Source: Nocardia flavorosea NBRC 108225 (GTDB lineage: Bacteria > Actinomycetota > Actinomycetes > Mycobacteriales > Mycobacteriaceae). Taken from it: 64,000 nucleotides of DNA. Shown piece by piece: positions 35,101-45,215 of the stretch. Every line of letters starts with the position of its first letter. Position 1 is the stretch's first letter. The translations under genes were made by a program, and so were the position numbers. The notes beneath the pieces are model-generated. The model had not been told where the DNA came from and did no database searches. It saw nothing but the letters and a program-made list of their open reading frames with translations. Location of the stretch: NCBI RefSeq assembly GCF_001613385.1, contig NZ_BDCG01000005.1, positions 1 through 64,000 on the forward strand, written 5' to 3'.

Positions 35101-35934
35101 TTACTCTCCCAACTCGATCGGTGCGCCGACCAGCGAACCGTATTCGGTCCAGCTGCCGTCGTAGTTCTTGACGTTCTGGTGTCCGAGCAGCTCCTGCAGC
35201 ACGAACCAGGTGTGCGAGGAACGCTCGCCGATCCGGCAGTAGGCGATGGTTTCCTTGTTGCCGTCCAGCCCGGCCGCCTTGTAGAGCTCGGCGAGGTCGT
35301 CGTCCGATTTGAAGGTGCCGTCTTCGTTCGCGGCCTTGCTCCACGGCACGTTGATCGCGCTCGGGATATGGCCGGGCCGCTGGCTCTGCTCCTGCGGCAG
35401 GTGCGCAGGCGCCAGGATCTTGCCGGTGAACTCGTCGGGGGAGCGCACGTCGACCAGGTTCTTGGTGCCGATGGCGGCGATGACCTCGTCGCGGAACGCG
35501 CGGATCGAGTTGTCCGGTGCGGCGGCCTTGTACTGGGTGGCCGGACGGGACACCGCGTCACGGGAGAGCGGACGCCCGTCGAGCTCCCACTTCTTGCGGC
35601 CGCCGTCGAGCAGTTTGACGTTGTTGTGCCCGTACAGCTTGAAGTACCAGTACGCGTATGCGGCGAACCAGTTGTTGTTGCCGCCGTAGAGCACGACCTC
35701 GTCGTCGTTGGCGATTCCGCGTTCCGAGAGCAGCGCGGAGAACTGCTCCTGGTTCACGAAGTCACGACGAACCTGATCCTGCAGGTCGGTCTTCCAATCG
35801 AGCCGCACGGCGCCCTCGATGTGCCCGCCCTCGTAGGCGGAGGTGTCCTCGTCGACCTCGACGAAGACGACGCCGGGGGTCTTGAGATTCTCTTCGGCCC
35901 AGTCGACGGAGACCAGGACATCGGAGCGAGCCAT
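35101..35934 (-). CDS. cysA2: Thiosulfate sulfurtransferase (rhodanese)
   Basis: A 277-residue two-domain rhodanese. The catalytic cysteine is in AYCRIGERSSHTW of the C-terminal domain; the N-terminal domain has a rhodanese fold without active Cys. SVDWAEENL, VLYGGNNNWFAAYAYWYFKLYGH and KLLDGGRKKWELDGRPLS are family landmarks. It moves sulfur from thiosulfate to thiol acceptors. The start at MARSDVLVS is supported by GAAAGGAAAC. Lies between DUF4395 and sseC; probable cysteine-responsive control by the upstream leader peptide. Confidence 0.95.
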   Translation of the reverse strand: MARSDVLVSVDWAEENLKTPGVVFVEVDEDTSAYEGGHIEGAVRLDWKTDLQDQVRRDFVNQEQFSALLSERGIANDDEVVLYGGNNNWFAAYAYWYFKLYGHNNVKLLDGGRKKWELDGRPLSRDAVSRPATQYKAAAPDNSIRAFRDEVIAAIGTKNLVDVRSPDEFTGKILAPAHLPQEQSQRPGHIPSAINVPWSKAANEDGTFKSDDDLAELYKAAGLDGNKETIAYCRIGERSSHTWFVLQELLGHQNVKNYDGSWTEYGSLVGAPIELGE

Positions 35935-35962
35935 TTGTTTCCTTTCAGTGGTGAACAGCGAT

Positions 35963-36463
35963 TCAGTTCGGTGCGGGAGATTCGGACAGGGAATGGGTGA
36001 CCAGCCGGGTGACCAGCGGGTAGATCTTGCAGCCGAGGCAGATACCGAATGCGGCATTCAGGAATGACGCGAACAGGGCGAACCCGGCGAAGAGTGCGCC
36101 GACCGCGGAGACGCCGAGCAGGAAACCCAGCAGGCTCACGGCGGCGAAGGCGAAACCGAGGAGCTGGGCGAACCGCAACGGCGCGGCCGGCTCGGTCTCG
36201 GTGGCCGGTCCCGAGCGTGGCGCGATGAGACGAGCGTAGAGCAGACCGTACGGATGCCGGCGCGGTCCCAGGGCAGCGCCCAGCGCGAAAACAACGGTCT
36301 GGATGGCGATCAGCACCGTCGCGGCCGGTGTGGCGACGGCGGCCAGCAGCAACACCACGACCAGGACGCCGGTGGTGATCCAGGCGACGAAGCGGGGACC
36401 ACGGATATCGACCTGCCCGGCGGCTGTTCCCGGGCCGCTTGCCGAGGTGGTGATAGGGGACAT
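35963..36463 (-). CDS. DUF4395 membrane protein
   Basis: A 166-residue protein with about four membrane segments (WITTGVLVVVLLLAAVATPA, AATVLIAIQTVVFALGA, LLGFAFAAVSLLGFLLG, AVGALFAGFALFASFLN) and the conserved NAAFGICLGCKIYPL end with two cysteines. DUF4395 proteins often accompany thiosulfate sulfurtransferase and thioredoxin-like genes, which suggests a role in sulfur transport or membrane thiol chemistry; this is inferred from context. CAGGAG ribosome site. Confidence 0.88.
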   Translation of the reverse strand: MSPITTSASGPGTAAGQVDIRGPRFVAWITTGVLVVVLLLAAVATPAATVLIAIQTVVFALGAALGPRRHPYGLLYARLIAPRSGPATETEPAAPLRFAQLLGFAFAAVSLLGFLLGVSAVGALFAGFALFASFLNAAFGICLGCKIYPLVTRLVTHSLSESPAPN

Positions 36464-36573
36464 GAACGAAACTCCTGCGCTCGAACTGTTCGGCGGTATT
36501 CGGCCGGTTCGCCGGGGGATGAAATCACTCGCGCGGACGAACCGTGGTCGGCGTCAGGAAAAGAGCCGACCGC

Positions 36574-36639
36574 TCAGCGGCACAGGCAGCAACAACCACC
36601 GAGGCGGCACAGATCGACTGTGCGGCGACGGGTGAGCAT
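36574..36639 (-). CDS. Polycysteine leader peptide upstream of the sulfur operon
   Basis: A 21-codon ORF whose second half reads VDLCRLGGCCCLCR: five cysteines, three consecutive. It starts MLTRRRT and ends with TGA, 110 bases before DUF4395. A -10-like TAGACT lies about 30 bases before the ATG with TTGGTT 16 bases further up. Polycysteine leader ORFs that attenuate sulfur operons in response to cysteine supply are known in mycobacteria, and this operon (rhodanese) is a fitting target. Too short for gene callers. Confidence 0.85.
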   Translation of the reverse strand: MLTRRRTVDLCRLGGCCCLCR

Positions 36640-36914
36640 CAGCTCGCGGTGGTTTTGCACAACGCGCAGTCTACCCAATCCTGTCGAGGAACCAATGGGT
36701 AGGGGGTAACCGCCTGGTCAGGCCCCCTTGCAGCAACCATCGGCAGCCCGGGCTCGCTCCCGAGCCGCCACCGAGCGATCCTCGCTTCGCCGTTCCAGCC
36801 GGCTGACCGTTCGCTCACCATCCCCGGATCACCCCCGCCGCCGATCCCCACGCCTCCCCTGGAGGGTTCAGCCCGGGTGGGGCCCGCCCTGTTCTGGAGC
36901 GACGGAGCGGGAAA

Positions 36915-37361
36915 TCACAGCGCAGCCGTCAGCGGACTCAGTGCACTGCGCAGATCACTCGTCTTGGGCACCCCGGAGATACGGAACCGTTCCCGCCCCT
37001 CGGCGTCGAAGACAAAGGTGGTGGGCAGCGAAAGTACGTTCAACGCCCGCGCCAGCGCCGGATCCGCGTCGATATCGACTTCGATATCCCGTGGCGGCTG
37101 CGGGGAATCGGCCAGGTCTGCGGTGGCGTCGGCGACGACCCGGCGTACCGCGGCGCACGGCCCGCACCAATCGGCCGAGAAATGCAGTACGGCGGGCCCG
37201 GGCCCGGTGACCCCGGCGGCGACCAGCAGTTCGTCGCGGGCGGCGGTATCGCGATCGAGGGTGGCCGGAGCGTTCCGTACCGTGCCTTCGCGGTGACGCA
37301 GGTAGAACCCCACCGCCAGCCCTGCCAGCAGCATTACCACCAGAATGGTGATCTCGATCAT
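36915..37361 (-). CDS. thiX: Membrane-anchored thioredoxin-like protein
   Basis: A 148-residue protein equivalent to M. tuberculosis Rv0816c. A single N-terminal membrane helix (IEITILVVMLLAGLAVGFYL) is followed by a thioredoxin fold with the active site ADWCGPCAAV and the cis-proline SLPTTFVFD. It overlaps the LmeA-like gene by ATGA. It may supply reducing power near the membrane, fitting the sulfur genes downstream. No terminator is evident between it and the leader peptide. Confidence 0.9.
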   Translation of the reverse strand: MIEITILVVMLLAGLAVGFYLRHREGTVRNAPATLDRDTAARDELLVAAGVTGPGPAVLHFSADWCGPCAAVRRVVADATADLADSPQPPRDIEVDIDADPALARALNVLSLPTTFVFDAEGRERFRISGVPKTSDLRSALSPLTAAL

Positions 37362-38167
37362 GGTCGCCGCAATCTGTTCAGGTCGATCGTCACATCTTCA
37401 CCCCGGCCTTCCACCACGATATGGCCGCCCAGCGCGGTCACCTCGGTGGGCCGGATCCCGAAAGGGAGTTCCTTGGTATCGATGGTACGGGTGAACATCG
37501 CCAGCACCGCCGGGATATCTGCCTCGTCGACCACCGGCTCCGACGGGACGGGGGAGAGTTCGTCGGAGTACAGGCCGGTGGCCACTATCCGCACCTGGTC
37601 GCCGTCGAGCAGCAGATCCGCCGCCACACTGACCCGTTCGCCGGTGAAACTCGCGCCCTGCTGGCCGCTGGGAGCCTTCGGTAGCGTCCCGGTCAGCACC
37701 AGTGCGCCGGCCGTGGTCATTCCCGAGCCGCCCGAGCCCCCGGTTCCGTCGGATTTGTCCGCGGGCCGCGAATGCACTTCGAGATCGGGTATGCCGAACA
37801 GCCGGCCGAGCTCGGTGGGGGCGACCCGCATCCGGACGTCCACCTGATCCACCGGGAGGCTGCGTACCCGGCCGTCGACGAGGTCGCCGAACGGCAACCG
37901 CATCCCCAGCAGGGTGGCTTCGAGCGCGATTTCGCCGGGGATATCGGCGCGCACACTGTCGGCATTGACCTCGATATTGTCGTAACGGCCGCCGAGCGCC
38001 TGGCGCAGGAACGGGAAGCCGTGGAAGGTGACTTCCGGGTCGGCACTGAGTTCGGCGCCGACCCGCAGCGACCGGGACACCCGGTATTCCGAATATGCGG
38101 CCGCGCCGAAATCGGCGACCACTGCCAGGCCGGCCAGGCACAGCAGTCCGATGATCAGCTTCCGCAT
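37358..38167 (-). CDS. LmeA-like DUF2993 envelope protein
   Basis: A 269-residue exported protein of the DUF2993 family (M. tuberculosis Rv0817c; LmeA in M. smegmatis, needed for normal mannan of lipomannan). N-terminal signal or anchor: MRKLIIGLLCLAGLAVVADFG. VTFHGFPFLRQALGGRYDNIEV is the family motif. A Gly/Ser linker interrupts the barrel near residue 150. An ATG three codons upstream is possible. Overlaps thiX. Confidence 0.85.
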   Translation of the reverse strand: MRKLIIGLLCLAGLAVVADFGAAAYSEYRVSRSLRVGAELSADPEVTFHGFPFLRQALGGRYDNIEVNADSVRADIPGEIALEATLLGMRLPFGDLVDGRVRSLPVDQVDVRMRVAPTELGRLFGIPDLEVHSRPADKSDGTGGSGGSGMTTAGALVLTGTLPKAPSGQQGASFTGERVSVAADLLLDGDQVRIVATGLYSDELSPVPSEPVVDEADIPAVLAMFTRTIDTKELPFGIRPTEVTALGGHIVVEGRGEDVTIDLNRLRRP

Positions 38168-38492
38168 GTCATGCACCCTAATGGACGCTCCGCGGGTCGG
38201 CTGCCCGCGGTACGTCTTCCGGAATCGAAACGGCGATGCCCCGAAAACGCCCGCTGCCTGCGGTTCATCTCTGCGGTTCGGGTCCCGGCCCGGATCTGGA
38301 CCGACGGAGCGAGGGGAGCGAAGCGGAGGAGCGGAGGAGGCAGAATTCGAGACCTCGGGGGACCCGAACCCGCGCCGCCGGAGGCGGCACAGCGTTGCAG
38401 CGCGCTAATCTTGCAGCCATCACTTGTGGATAAGCAACGTGGCGACGGCGACGAAGCTGGCTTTCGCGTAGCTACGAGATGGGAGGAGTGCC
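38168..38492. other. Intergenic between LmeA-like gene and glnR
   Basis: About 325 bases between divergent genes. There is a purine-rich run (GAGGGGAGCGAAGCGGAGGA) near 38310 and an AT-richer end (GCTAATCTTGCAGCCATC) that could hold the glnR promoter. No gene seen. Confidence 0.4.
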
Positions 38493-39260
38493 GTGGAGCT
38501 GCTCCTGCTGACTGCCGATCCGGACCCTGATTCGGTTCTGCCTTCGCTATCGCTGCTCGCACATAATGTGCGGCCCGCGCCTACCGAGGTGGCCTCGTTG
38601 CTCGAGGCGGGTACCGCCGATATCGCGCTGGTGGATGCGCGGACCGATCTGGCTGCCGCGCGCGGTTTGTGCCGGCTGCTCGGCAGTACGGGATCGTCCG
38701 TTCCGGTGGTGGCCGTGCTCACCGAGGGCGGTCTGGTCGCGGTGAATGCCGATTGGGGGCTCGACGATATTCTGCTGCCCGGTACCGGTCCGGCCGAGCT
38801 GGATGCCCGGTTGCGCTTGCTGGTCGGCCGCACCGGTGGGGCGGCGAGCCCGGAAAACGCCGGCAAGATCACCCTGGGGGAGCTGGTGATCGACGAGGGC
38901 ACCTACACCGCACGTTTGCGTGGCCGCCCGCTCGACCTCACGTACAAGGAATTCGAGCTGTTGAAGTACCTCGCGCAGCATGCCGGGCGGGTCTTCACCC
39001 GGGCGCAGCTGTTGCAGGAGGTGTGGGGGTACGACTTCTTCGGCGGCACGCGCACGGTCGATGTGCATGTGCGGCGGTTGCGGGCGAAGCTGGGCAGCGA
39101 ATACGAATCGCTGATCGGTACGGTCCGCAATGTGGGTTACAAGGCTGTGCGGCCCGCTCGGTCGCAGAACAAGGGCGATGCCGAATCTCGTGCCGGTAGT
39201 GGCGATCGCGAGGGTGCGGACGCGGATTCGGTGGCCCCGGTGAACGGTACGGTCCAATGA
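38493..39260 (+). CDS. glnR: OmpR-family response regulator GlnR
   Basis: A 255-residue regulator in the position of M. tuberculosis Rv0818 (GlnR), which controls nitrogen assimilation genes. The receiver-like domain (1-115) has Asp48 in DIALVDART, but lacks other typical phosphorylation residues, as in orphan GlnR proteins. The winged-helix DNA-binding domain is residues 130-220: [55 protein letters not shown] start with GGAGGAG 4-10 bases upstream. Overlaps mshD. Confidence 0.9.
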   Translation: MELLLLTADPDPDSVLPSLSLLAHNVRPAPTEVASLLEAGTADIALVDARTDLAAARGLCRLLGSTGSSVPVVAVLTEGGLVAVNADWGLDDILLPGTGPAELDARLRLLVGRTGGAASPENAGKITLGELVIDEGTYTARLRGRPLDLTYKEFELLKYLAQHAGRVFTRAQLLQEVWGYDFFGGTRTVDVHVRRLRAKLGSEYESLIGTVRNVGYKAVRPARSQNKGDAESRAGSGDREGADADSVAPVNGTVQ

Positions 39261-40186
39261 GTGGGGAATCGGTGCCCGATATCGAATTGCGCTGGGTCGA
39301 CGGTGCGCTCGGCAACGGTGATGAGGTGAATGCCCTGCTGGCCGCCGCCACGGCGGCCGACGGTGTCGCACCGGTATCGGAACAGGGGCTGCTCGCGCTG
39401 CGAGGTGGTTCGCCGGTCCGGCATCTACTCGCCTCGAGTGACGGTGTGGTGGCCGGTTACGCGGGCCTCACCCCGATGCACGACGAACATCCCGCCATGG
39501 CGGAGGCCGCCGTGGCACCCGCGTACCGCGGCCGGGGGATCGGCCGGGACATGGTGGCCGCCGTGCTCGCGGCCGGCGGTAGTGGGGCCCGGGTGTGGGC
39601 GCACGGGAAACTACCCGCGGCGGAGGCGGTCGCGGCTCGGCTGGGTCTGGTCGCGGCGCGCGAGCTGTGGCAGATGCGCCGCCCGCTGGCAACTCCACAG
39701 TTACCGGAGGTGGAGATCCCGGCCGATATCGTGGTGCGTCACTACGCCGGACCGGCCGATGACGCCGAACTGCTGCGGGTCAACAACGCTGCCTTCGATT
39801 GGCACCCCGAGCAGGGCGGATGGTCCGCGTCCGAGCTGGCGCAACGGCGCGCAGAATCCTGGTTCGACCCGTCGGGTCTGTTCCTGGCCTTCGCCGCCGA
39901 CGATCCCGGCCGGTTGCTCGGTTTCCACTGGACCAAGGTGCATCACGACGAGAGTCCGCCGGCCGGTGAAGTCTATGTGGTGGGTATCGATCCCGCCGCG
40001 CAGGGGCGCGGGCTCGGCCGGTTGCTCACGCTGATCGGCCTGCACCATTTGCGGGATGCGGGGCTGGGCGAAGTGCTGCTGTACACCGAGGCCGACAACA
40101 CCGCCGCCGTCCGGACCTACCGCCGTCTCGGTTTCGGCACGGCGCATATCGATATCGCCTACTCGGCACCGGACGGGAACGGCTGA
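39257..40186 (+). CDS. mshD: Mycothiol synthase
   Basis: A 309-residue protein with two GNAT domains that acetylates Cys-GlcN-Ins in the last step of mycothiol synthesis. First domain: [23 protein letters not shown] (acetyl-CoA loop). Second: [55 protein letters not shown]. The length and tandem layout match MshD. ATG overlaps the glnR stop. Mycothiol is the major thiol of these bacteria. Confidence 0.95.
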   Translation: MSGESVPDIELRWVDGALGNGDEVNALLAAATAADGVAPVSEQGLLALRGGSPVRHLLASSDGVVAGYAGLTPMHDEHPAMAEAAVAPAYRGRGIGRDMVAAVLAAGGSGARVWAHGKLPAAEAVAARLGLVAARELWQMRRPLATPQLPEVEIPADIVVRHYAGPADDAELLRVNNAAFDWHPEQGGWSASELAQRRAESWFDPSGLFLAFAADDPGRLLGFHWTKVHHDESPPAGEVYVVGIDPAAQGRGLGRLLTLIGLHHLRDAGLGEVLLYTEADNTAAVRTYRRLGFGTAHIDIAYSAPDGNG

Positions 40187-40272
40187 AAAGCGACCGTTCG
40201 GCGGCATCCGGGCGTGTGCCGAGTAACAGCGCGGCAAATATCACACATATCGGGCGCCATCACCGCGCCGGT

Positions 40273-40290
40273 GTTCACTTTCCGTTCACT
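40273..40290 (+). promoter_or_regulatory. Pho box upstream of pstS
   Basis: Two direct repeats GTTCACT spaced exactly 11 bases apart (GTTCACTTTCCGTTCACT). This matches the PhoP/RegX3-type box GTTCACC-4-GTTCACC found before pst operons of actinobacteria, used under phosphate limitation. It lies about 150 bases before the pstS GTG. Confidence 0.85.
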
Positions 40291-40443
40291 CGCCCTGGTC
40301 CGGCTGTCTACCGACGGGACCTAGGTTGATTCTGGGCGGTCGTGGGCCGCCTGGTGTGCAAGTTCCTCGCGAACGGTCACGCCCATGAGGCCCGTCCGGG
40401 CCGGTGAGGGACCGGGCGAGCAGGATGTATCCGGAGGACTGGA

Positions 40444-41553
40444 GTGAAGTACAAGCGCAGCAGCGCCATCGTCGGCGTACTCGCCGCCGCGATCCTGCCG
40501 TTGGCTGCCTGTGGCAGCGACGACAACACGGGCGCGACCGGTGTCGAAGCCAACGCCGACGTCCAGTGCGGTGGCACGGAAGCACTCAAGGCCAGCGGTT
40601 CCTCGGCGCAGAAGAACGCCGTCGAGCGTTTCACCGCCGCCTACGAAACCAACTGCGACGGCCAGACCCTCAATTACACCTCGAGCGGCTCGGGCGCGGG
40701 CGTGAAGGAATTCCTCGGGGGGCAGACCGATTTCGCCGGCTCCGACTCGCCGCTGAGCGAATCCAAGGGCGAGGTGGCGAAGGCCGCCGAGCGCTGCGCA
40801 TCACCGGCCTGGAACCTGCCGACGGTGTTCGGTCCGATCGCCATCACCTACAACGTCGCCGGTGTCACCGATCTGGCGCTCGACGGCCCCACCATGGCCA
40901 AGGTCTTCAACGGCACCGTCAAGACCTGGGACGCGCCGGAGATCAAGGCGCTCAACCCGGACGCGCAGCTGCCCGCCGAGCCGATCAAGGTCATCTACCG
41001 GTCGGACGAGTCCGGCACCACCGACAATTTCCAGCTCTACCTCGATGCGGCCTCCGAAGGCGCCTGGGGCAAGGAAGCGGGCAAGGTCTTCAACGGCGGC
41101 GTCGGTGAAGGTGCCAAGGGCAACGAGGGCACCTCGGCTGCGGTGAAGTCGACTCCGAACTCGATCTCCTACAACGAGTGGTCCTTCGCCAAGGCGCAGA
41201 ACCTGTCCCAGGTGCGGGTCATCACCTCGGCCGGCCCGGAGCCCGTAGAGCTGACCTCGGAAACCGCGGGCAAGGCGATCGACGGCGTGAAGATCAAGGG
41301 TGAGGGCAACGATCTGGTGCTCGACACCTCGTCGTTCTACAAGCCCACCGAGGCCGGTTCGTACCCGATCATCCTGCCGACCTACGAGATCGTCTGCTCC
41401 GAGTACGCCGATGGTGAGGTCGCCGCCGCGATCAAGGGGTTCCTGACCTCGGCCGTCACCAATGGTCAGGAAGGCCTGGAGGACAACGGCTATGTACCGA
41501 TCCCGGAGCAGTTCAAAACCAAGCTGACCACGGCGATCAACGCCATCTCCTGA
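40444..41553 (+). CDS. pstS: Phosphate ABC transporter substrate-binding lipoprotein
   Basis: A 369-residue lipoprotein: signal peptide with lipobox LAAC (Cys at about 23). Phosphate-binding loops: [41 protein letters not shown] and [15 protein letters not shown]. First gene of pstSCAB, high-affinity phosphate uptake. GTG start with GGAGGACTG ribosome site. Pho box upstream. Confidence 0.97.
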   Translation: MKYKRSSAIVGVLAAAILPLAACGSDDNTGATGVEANADVQCGGTEALKASGSSAQKNAVERFTAAYETNCDGQTLNYTSSGSGAGVKEFLGGQTDFAGSDSPLSESKGEVAKAAERCASPAWNLPTVFGPIAITYNVAGVTDLALDGPTMAKVFNGTVKTWDAPEIKALNPDAQLPAEPIKVIYRSDESGTTDNFQLYLDAASEGAWGKEAGKVFNGGVGEGAKGNEGTSAAVKSTPNSISYNEWSFAKAQNLSQVRVITSAGPEPVELTSETAGKAIDGVKIKGEGNDLVLDTSSFYKPTEAGSYPIILPTYEIVCSEYADGEVAAAIKGFLTSAVTNGQEGLEDNGYVPIPEQFKTKLTTAINAIS

Positions 41554-41563
41554 TAGTGCGAAT

Positions 41564-42613
41564 ATGACAGTCAACCCAGAGGTAGCCTCCGCGGGCTCGT
41601 CCACCGGGGCGAGCCTGCGTAAGGCCGGAGACACCGCATCCATGTCGAGCGAACCGAACAAACCGCCGCTACGCCCGCTGGGCGGCGGGCACGGCCGACG
41701 GCCCGAACTGGTTTTCAAATCGCTGGCCGTAGCCGCCGCGGCGATCATCGTGGGCTCGATCGCGTTGATCGCGTTGTTCCTGCTCATCCGCGCGGTGCCT
41801 TCGCTCGGGGCTGACCAGGTGAACTTCTTCACCAGCACGGAGTTCAACACCGGTGACGCGGACAATCTCCGCTTCGGTATCCGTGACCTGTTCATGGTGA
41901 CGGTGTTGAGCTCCGCGTTCGCGCTCATCATCGCGGTGCCGATCGGGGTCGGTATCGCGCTGTTCCTCACCCGCTACGCACCGAAACAGCTGGCCCGCCC
42001 GTTCTCGATGCTGACCGATCTGCTGGCCGCCGTGCCTTCGATCGTGTACGGCCTGTGGGGTCTGCTGGTACTGGCGCCCTACCTGAAACCGGTCCAGCAT
42101 TTCCTCAACGACAACCTGGGCTGGTTCTTCCTGTTCGCCGATGGCAATGTGTCCATCGCCGGTGGCGGCACGATCTTCACCGCCGGAATCGTCCTGGCCG
42201 TGATGATCCTGCCGATCATCACTTCGGTCGCCCGGGAAGTGTTCGCGCTCACCCCCGCCGCGCATATCGAGGCGGCACAGGCGCTCGGCGCCACCAAATG
42301 GGAAGTCGTGCGGATGACCGTGCTCCCCTACGGGCGCAGCGGTGTCATCGCCGGCTCCATGCTCGGTCTGGGCCGGGCGCTCGGCGAGACGATCGCCGTG
42401 CTCCTCATCCTGAAAACATCGGCGGATGCGGGCGGCTGGTCGCTGTTCGACGGCGGCTTCACCTTCGCATCCAAGATCGCATCGGCCGCTGCCGAGTTCA
42501 GTGCGCCGCTACCGACCGGCGCCTATATCGCGGCGGGCTTCGTGCTCTTCGTGCTGACGTTCGTGGTCAACGCGCTGGCCCGGTTCGTGGCCGGCGGAAA
42601 GGTGAACGGCTGA
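41564..42613 (+). CDS. pstC: Phosphate ABC transporter permease PstC
   Basis: A 349-residue permease with a 50-residue cytosolic N-terminus and six membrane segments. The EAA-type loop [30 protein letters not shown] and [16 protein letters not shown] are typical. It begins 10 bases after pstS and its stop overlaps the pstA ATG by one base (TGATG). Confidence 0.95.
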   Translation: MTVNPEVASAGSSTGASLRKAGDTASMSSEPNKPPLRPLGGGHGRRPELVFKSLAVAAAAIIVGSIALIALFLLIRAVPSLGADQVNFFTSTEFNTGDADNLRFGIRDLFMVTVLSSAFALIIAVPIGVGIALFLTRYAPKQLARPFSMLTDLLAAVPSIVYGLWGLLVLAPYLKPVQHFLNDNLGWFFLFADGNVSIAGGGTIFTAGIVLAVMILPIITSVAREVFALTPAAHIEAAQALGATKWEVVRMTVLPYGRSGVIAGSMLGLGRALGETIAVLLILKTSADAGGWSLFDGGFTFASKIASAAAEFSAPLPTGAYIAAGFVLFVLTFVVNALARFVAGGKVNG

Positions 42614-43518
42614 TGGCCACCATGACCAAATTCGATCAGCCGATCAAGGCACCGACTTTCCGCGATGTGAGCACCGCGCGGAAGATCAAGAACAATATCG
42701 CCACCGGGCTGTTCACCCTCTGCTTCGTCATCGCACTCATCCCGCTGGTATGGGTGCTGGGCATGGTGATCGCCAACGGTGTCGAGGCAATCCTTTCGCT
42801 GGACTGGTGGCAGAACTCGCAGAAGGGCATTCTGCCCGATCAGCCCGGTGGCGGTGTCTACCACGCGATCTACGGCACTATCGTCCAATCGGCGGTGGCG
42901 GCAGTGATCGCGGTGCCGTTGGGCATCATGGCTGCGATCTACCTGATCGAATACGGCACCGGCCGCTTCGCCAAGGTGACCACCTTCATGGTCGATATCC
43001 TGGCCGGTATCCCCTCGATCGTCGCCGCGCTGTTCGTCTTCGCCCTGTGGATCGCGACCCTGGGCTTCCCGCAGAGCTCCTTCGCGGTCGCCCTGGCCCT
43101 GGTGTTGCTGATGCTGCCGGTGGTGGTGCGCAACACCGAGGAAATGCTCAAACTCGTCCCGGACGAACTGCGCGAAGCCTCCTATGCGCTCGGTATCCCG
43201 AAATGGAAGACGATCGTCAAGGTCGTCATCCCGACCGCCCTGCCGGGCATGATATCCGGCATCCTGCTCGCGCTGGCCCGCGTGATGGGTGAGACCGCGC
43301 CGGTGCTGGTGCTGGTCGGCTACAGCAAGTCGATCAATATGAATATCTTCGACGGCAATATGGCCTCGCTGCCGCTGCTGATCTATCAGGAACTGGCGAA
43401 CGCGGAAGACGCGGGTCGCCAGCGCGTATGGGGTGCGGCGCTCACGCTCATCCTACTGATCGCACTGCTCTACCTGGCGGCCGCGGGTGTCAACAAGTTC
43501 CTGATGCGGAACCGATAA
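42613..43518 (+). CDS. pstA: Phosphate ABC transporter permease PstA
   Basis: A 301-residue permease with six membrane segments and EAA loop DELREASYALGIPKWKTIVKVVIPTALPGMISG; RVMGETAPVLVLVGYS is family specific. ATG at [10 protein letters not shown]; the frame extends far upstream inside pstC as an artefact. Overlaps pstC by one base. Confidence 0.96.
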   Translation: MATMTKFDQPIKAPTFRDVSTARKIKNNIATGLFTLCFVIALIPLVWVLGMVIANGVEAILSLDWWQNSQKGILPDQPGGGVYHAIYGTIVQSAVAAVIAVPLGIMAAIYLIEYGTGRFAKVTTFMVDILAGIPSIVAALFVFALWIATLGFPQSSFAVALALVLLMLPVVVRNTEEMLKLVPDELREASYALGIPKWKTIVKVVIPTALPGMISGILLALARVMGETAPVLVLVGYSKSINMNIFDGNMASLPLLIYQELANAEDAGRQRVWGAALTLILLIALLYLAAAGVNKFLMRNR

Positions 43519-43537
43519 GGCGGAAACGGAAAAATAG

Positions 43538-44314
43538 ATGGCCAAGCGCATCGATATCAAAGACCTGAACATCTACTACGGCAAATTCCATGCCGTCGCA
43601 GATGTCTCGCTGAACGTCTTGCCGCGCAGCGTGACCGCTTTCATCGGCCCCTCCGGATGCGGTAAATCCACCGTGCTGCGGTCGCTGAACCGGATGCACG
43701 AGGTGACCCCGAACGCCAGCGTCTCGGGTGCGGTCATGCTCGACGGTGAGGACATCTACGGCTCCCAGGTGGACCCGGTGGGCGTGCGCCGCACCATCGG
43801 TATGGTGTTCCAGCGCCCGAACCCGTTCCCCACCATGTCCATTCGCGACAATGTGGTGGCCGGCCTGAAACTCCAGGGCATGCGCAACAAGTCCGAACTG
43901 GACGAGGTCGCGGAACGCTCGCTGCGCGGCGCGAACCTGTGGAACGAGGTCAAGGACCGGCTCGACAAGCCGGGCGGCGGTTTGTCCGGCGGCCAGCAGC
44001 AGCGTCTGTGCATTGCCCGCGCGATCGCGGTCTCCCCGGATGTGCTGCTGATGGACGAACCCTGTTCGGCACTGGACCCGATCTCCACGCTGGCGATCGA
44101 AGACCTGATCACCGAGCTGAAGAAGGAATACACGATCGTCATCGTCACCCACAACATGCAACAGGCGGCGCGGGTGAGCGATAAGACCGGATTCTTCAAC
44201 CTCGAGGCCCAGGGCAAACCGGGCCGGCTGGTCGAGATCGACGATACGGAGAAGATCTTTTCCAATCCCGGGGAAAAGGCCACCGAAGACTACATCTCCG
44301 GCCGTTTCGGCTGA
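43538..44314 (+). CDS. pstB: Phosphate ABC transporter ATP-binding protein
   Basis: A 258-residue ATPase (PhoT in M. tuberculosis). Walker [21 protein letters not shown]-loop [18 protein letters not shown], signature [16 protein letters not shown] and Walker [17 protein letters not shown] are all intact, as is the PstB-specific [12 protein letters not shown]. Last gene of the pst operon, with a terminator right after it. Confidence 0.97.
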   Translation: MAKRIDIKDLNIYYGKFHAVADVSLNVLPRSVTAFIGPSGCGKSTVLRSLNRMHEVTPNASVSGAVMLDGEDIYGSQVDPVGVRRTIGMVFQRPNPFPTMSIRDNVVAGLKLQGMRNKSELDEVAERSLRGANLWNEVKDRLDKPGGGLSGGQQQRLCIARAIAVSPDVLLMDEPCSALDPISTLAIEDLITELKKEYTIVIVTHNMQQAARVSDKTGFFNLEAQGKPGRLVEIDDTEKIFSNPGEKATEDYISGRFG

Positions 44315-44329
44315 GCCGCCGACGACGAA

Positions 44330-44358
44330 AAGCCCGCGGGAACGATTTCCGCGGGCTT
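44330..44358 (+). terminator. Terminator of the pst operon
   Basis: A 10-bp perfect stem (AAGCCCGCGG / CCGCGGGCTT) with a 9-base loop starts 16 bases after the pstB stop and is followed by CTCTG; the stem's own end supplies two T. The minus strand reads TTTTCG after the stem, so it may act both ways. Confidence 0.8.
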
Positions 44359-44414
44359 CTCTGTCGGCATCGTACCGTCCGGAATTCTCCTACCGTTACC
44401 GAATCCGCAAGAAA

Positions 44415-44449
44415 AGCTGTGACCCGATGAACTTCATCGGGTCACAGCT
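44415..44449 (-). terminator. Terminator of phoU
   Basis: A perfect 16-bp stem (AGCTGTGACCCGATGA and its complement) with a 3-base loop, 22 bases after the phoU stop, followed on the minus strand by TTTCTT. A strong intrinsic terminator. Confidence 0.9.
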
Positions 44450-44471
44450 CACGTTGGTGGGCGGAAGTGGG

Positions 44472-45134
44472 TCAGCTCTCGGCGTCGGCATCCGGGGGCA
44501 GTTCGCCCGTTACCAGGAAGATGACCCGGCGACCGATCTCCACCGCGTGATCGGCGAACCGCTCGTAGTAGCGGCCGAGCAGGGTGACATCGACAGCGGG
44601 CGCCACCCCGTACTTCCATTCCCGGTCCATCAGCAGGGTGAACAGGTGGCGATGCAGATCGTCCATCGCCTCGTCGTCCTGGTTGAGCTGCGCGGCGCGT
44701 TCGGGGTCGCGGGATTCCAGCACTTCCTTCGCGCCCTGGCCCATGCTGACCGCGATCCGGCCCATTTCGGCGAAATATCCGTTCACCGCCTCGGGCAGGG
44801 CGTGGTTGGGATGCCGGCGGCGGGCCACCTTGGCCACATGCAGGGCGAGCGTACCCATCCGGTTGACATCGTTGACGATCTGGATCGCACTGACGACCTG
44901 CCGGAGATCGCCGGCGACCGGGGCCTGTGTGGCCAGCAACGCGAAGGACTTCTCCTCCGCGTCGGCGATCATCTCGGCGATCCGATCACCCTCGCTGATG
45001 ACCTGTTCGGCCAGCGGCAGGTCGGCCTGGAGCAGAGCCTGCGTGGCGCGATCCATGGCCGAACCGGCAAGCCCGGCCATCTCGCCCAGTAGGTGGGCGA
45101 GATCGGCCATTCGCTCGTTGTAGATGACACGCAT
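44472..45134 (-). CDS. phoU: Phosphate signalling protein PhoU
   Basis: A 220-residue helical protein made of two PhoU repeats (PhoY2 in M. tuberculosis). It links Pst transport to the SenX3-RegX3 two-component system and down-regulates phosphate uptake. Metal-binding motifs with E/D-rich helices: [23 protein letters not shown] and [24 protein letters not shown]. Start at [12 protein letters not shown]. Convergent with pstB. Confidence 0.95.
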   Translation of the reverse strand: MRVIYNERMADLAHLLGEMAGLAGSAMDRATQALLQADLPLAEQVISEGDRIAEMIADAEEKSFALLATQAPVAGDLRQVVSAIQIVNDVNRMGTLALHVAKVARRRHPNHALPEAVNGYFAEMGRIAVSMGQGAKEVLESRDPERAAQLNQDDEAMDDLHRHLFTLLMDREWKYGVAPAVDVTLLGRYYERFADHAVEIGRRVIFLVTGELPPDADAES

Positions 45135-45215
45135 GATCCGAAGACTAGTTCGCTCCACTGTCCACGTCACCAACAGAGGATGAACAAACCCGCAGCAGGG
45201 TTGTTTCGGAGGCCA

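Noticed and set aside
36639..36851. 70-codon minus frame ending at the polycysteine ORF start
   Set aside because: No ribosome site or family resemblance; the TAGACT promoter for the leader lies inside it.
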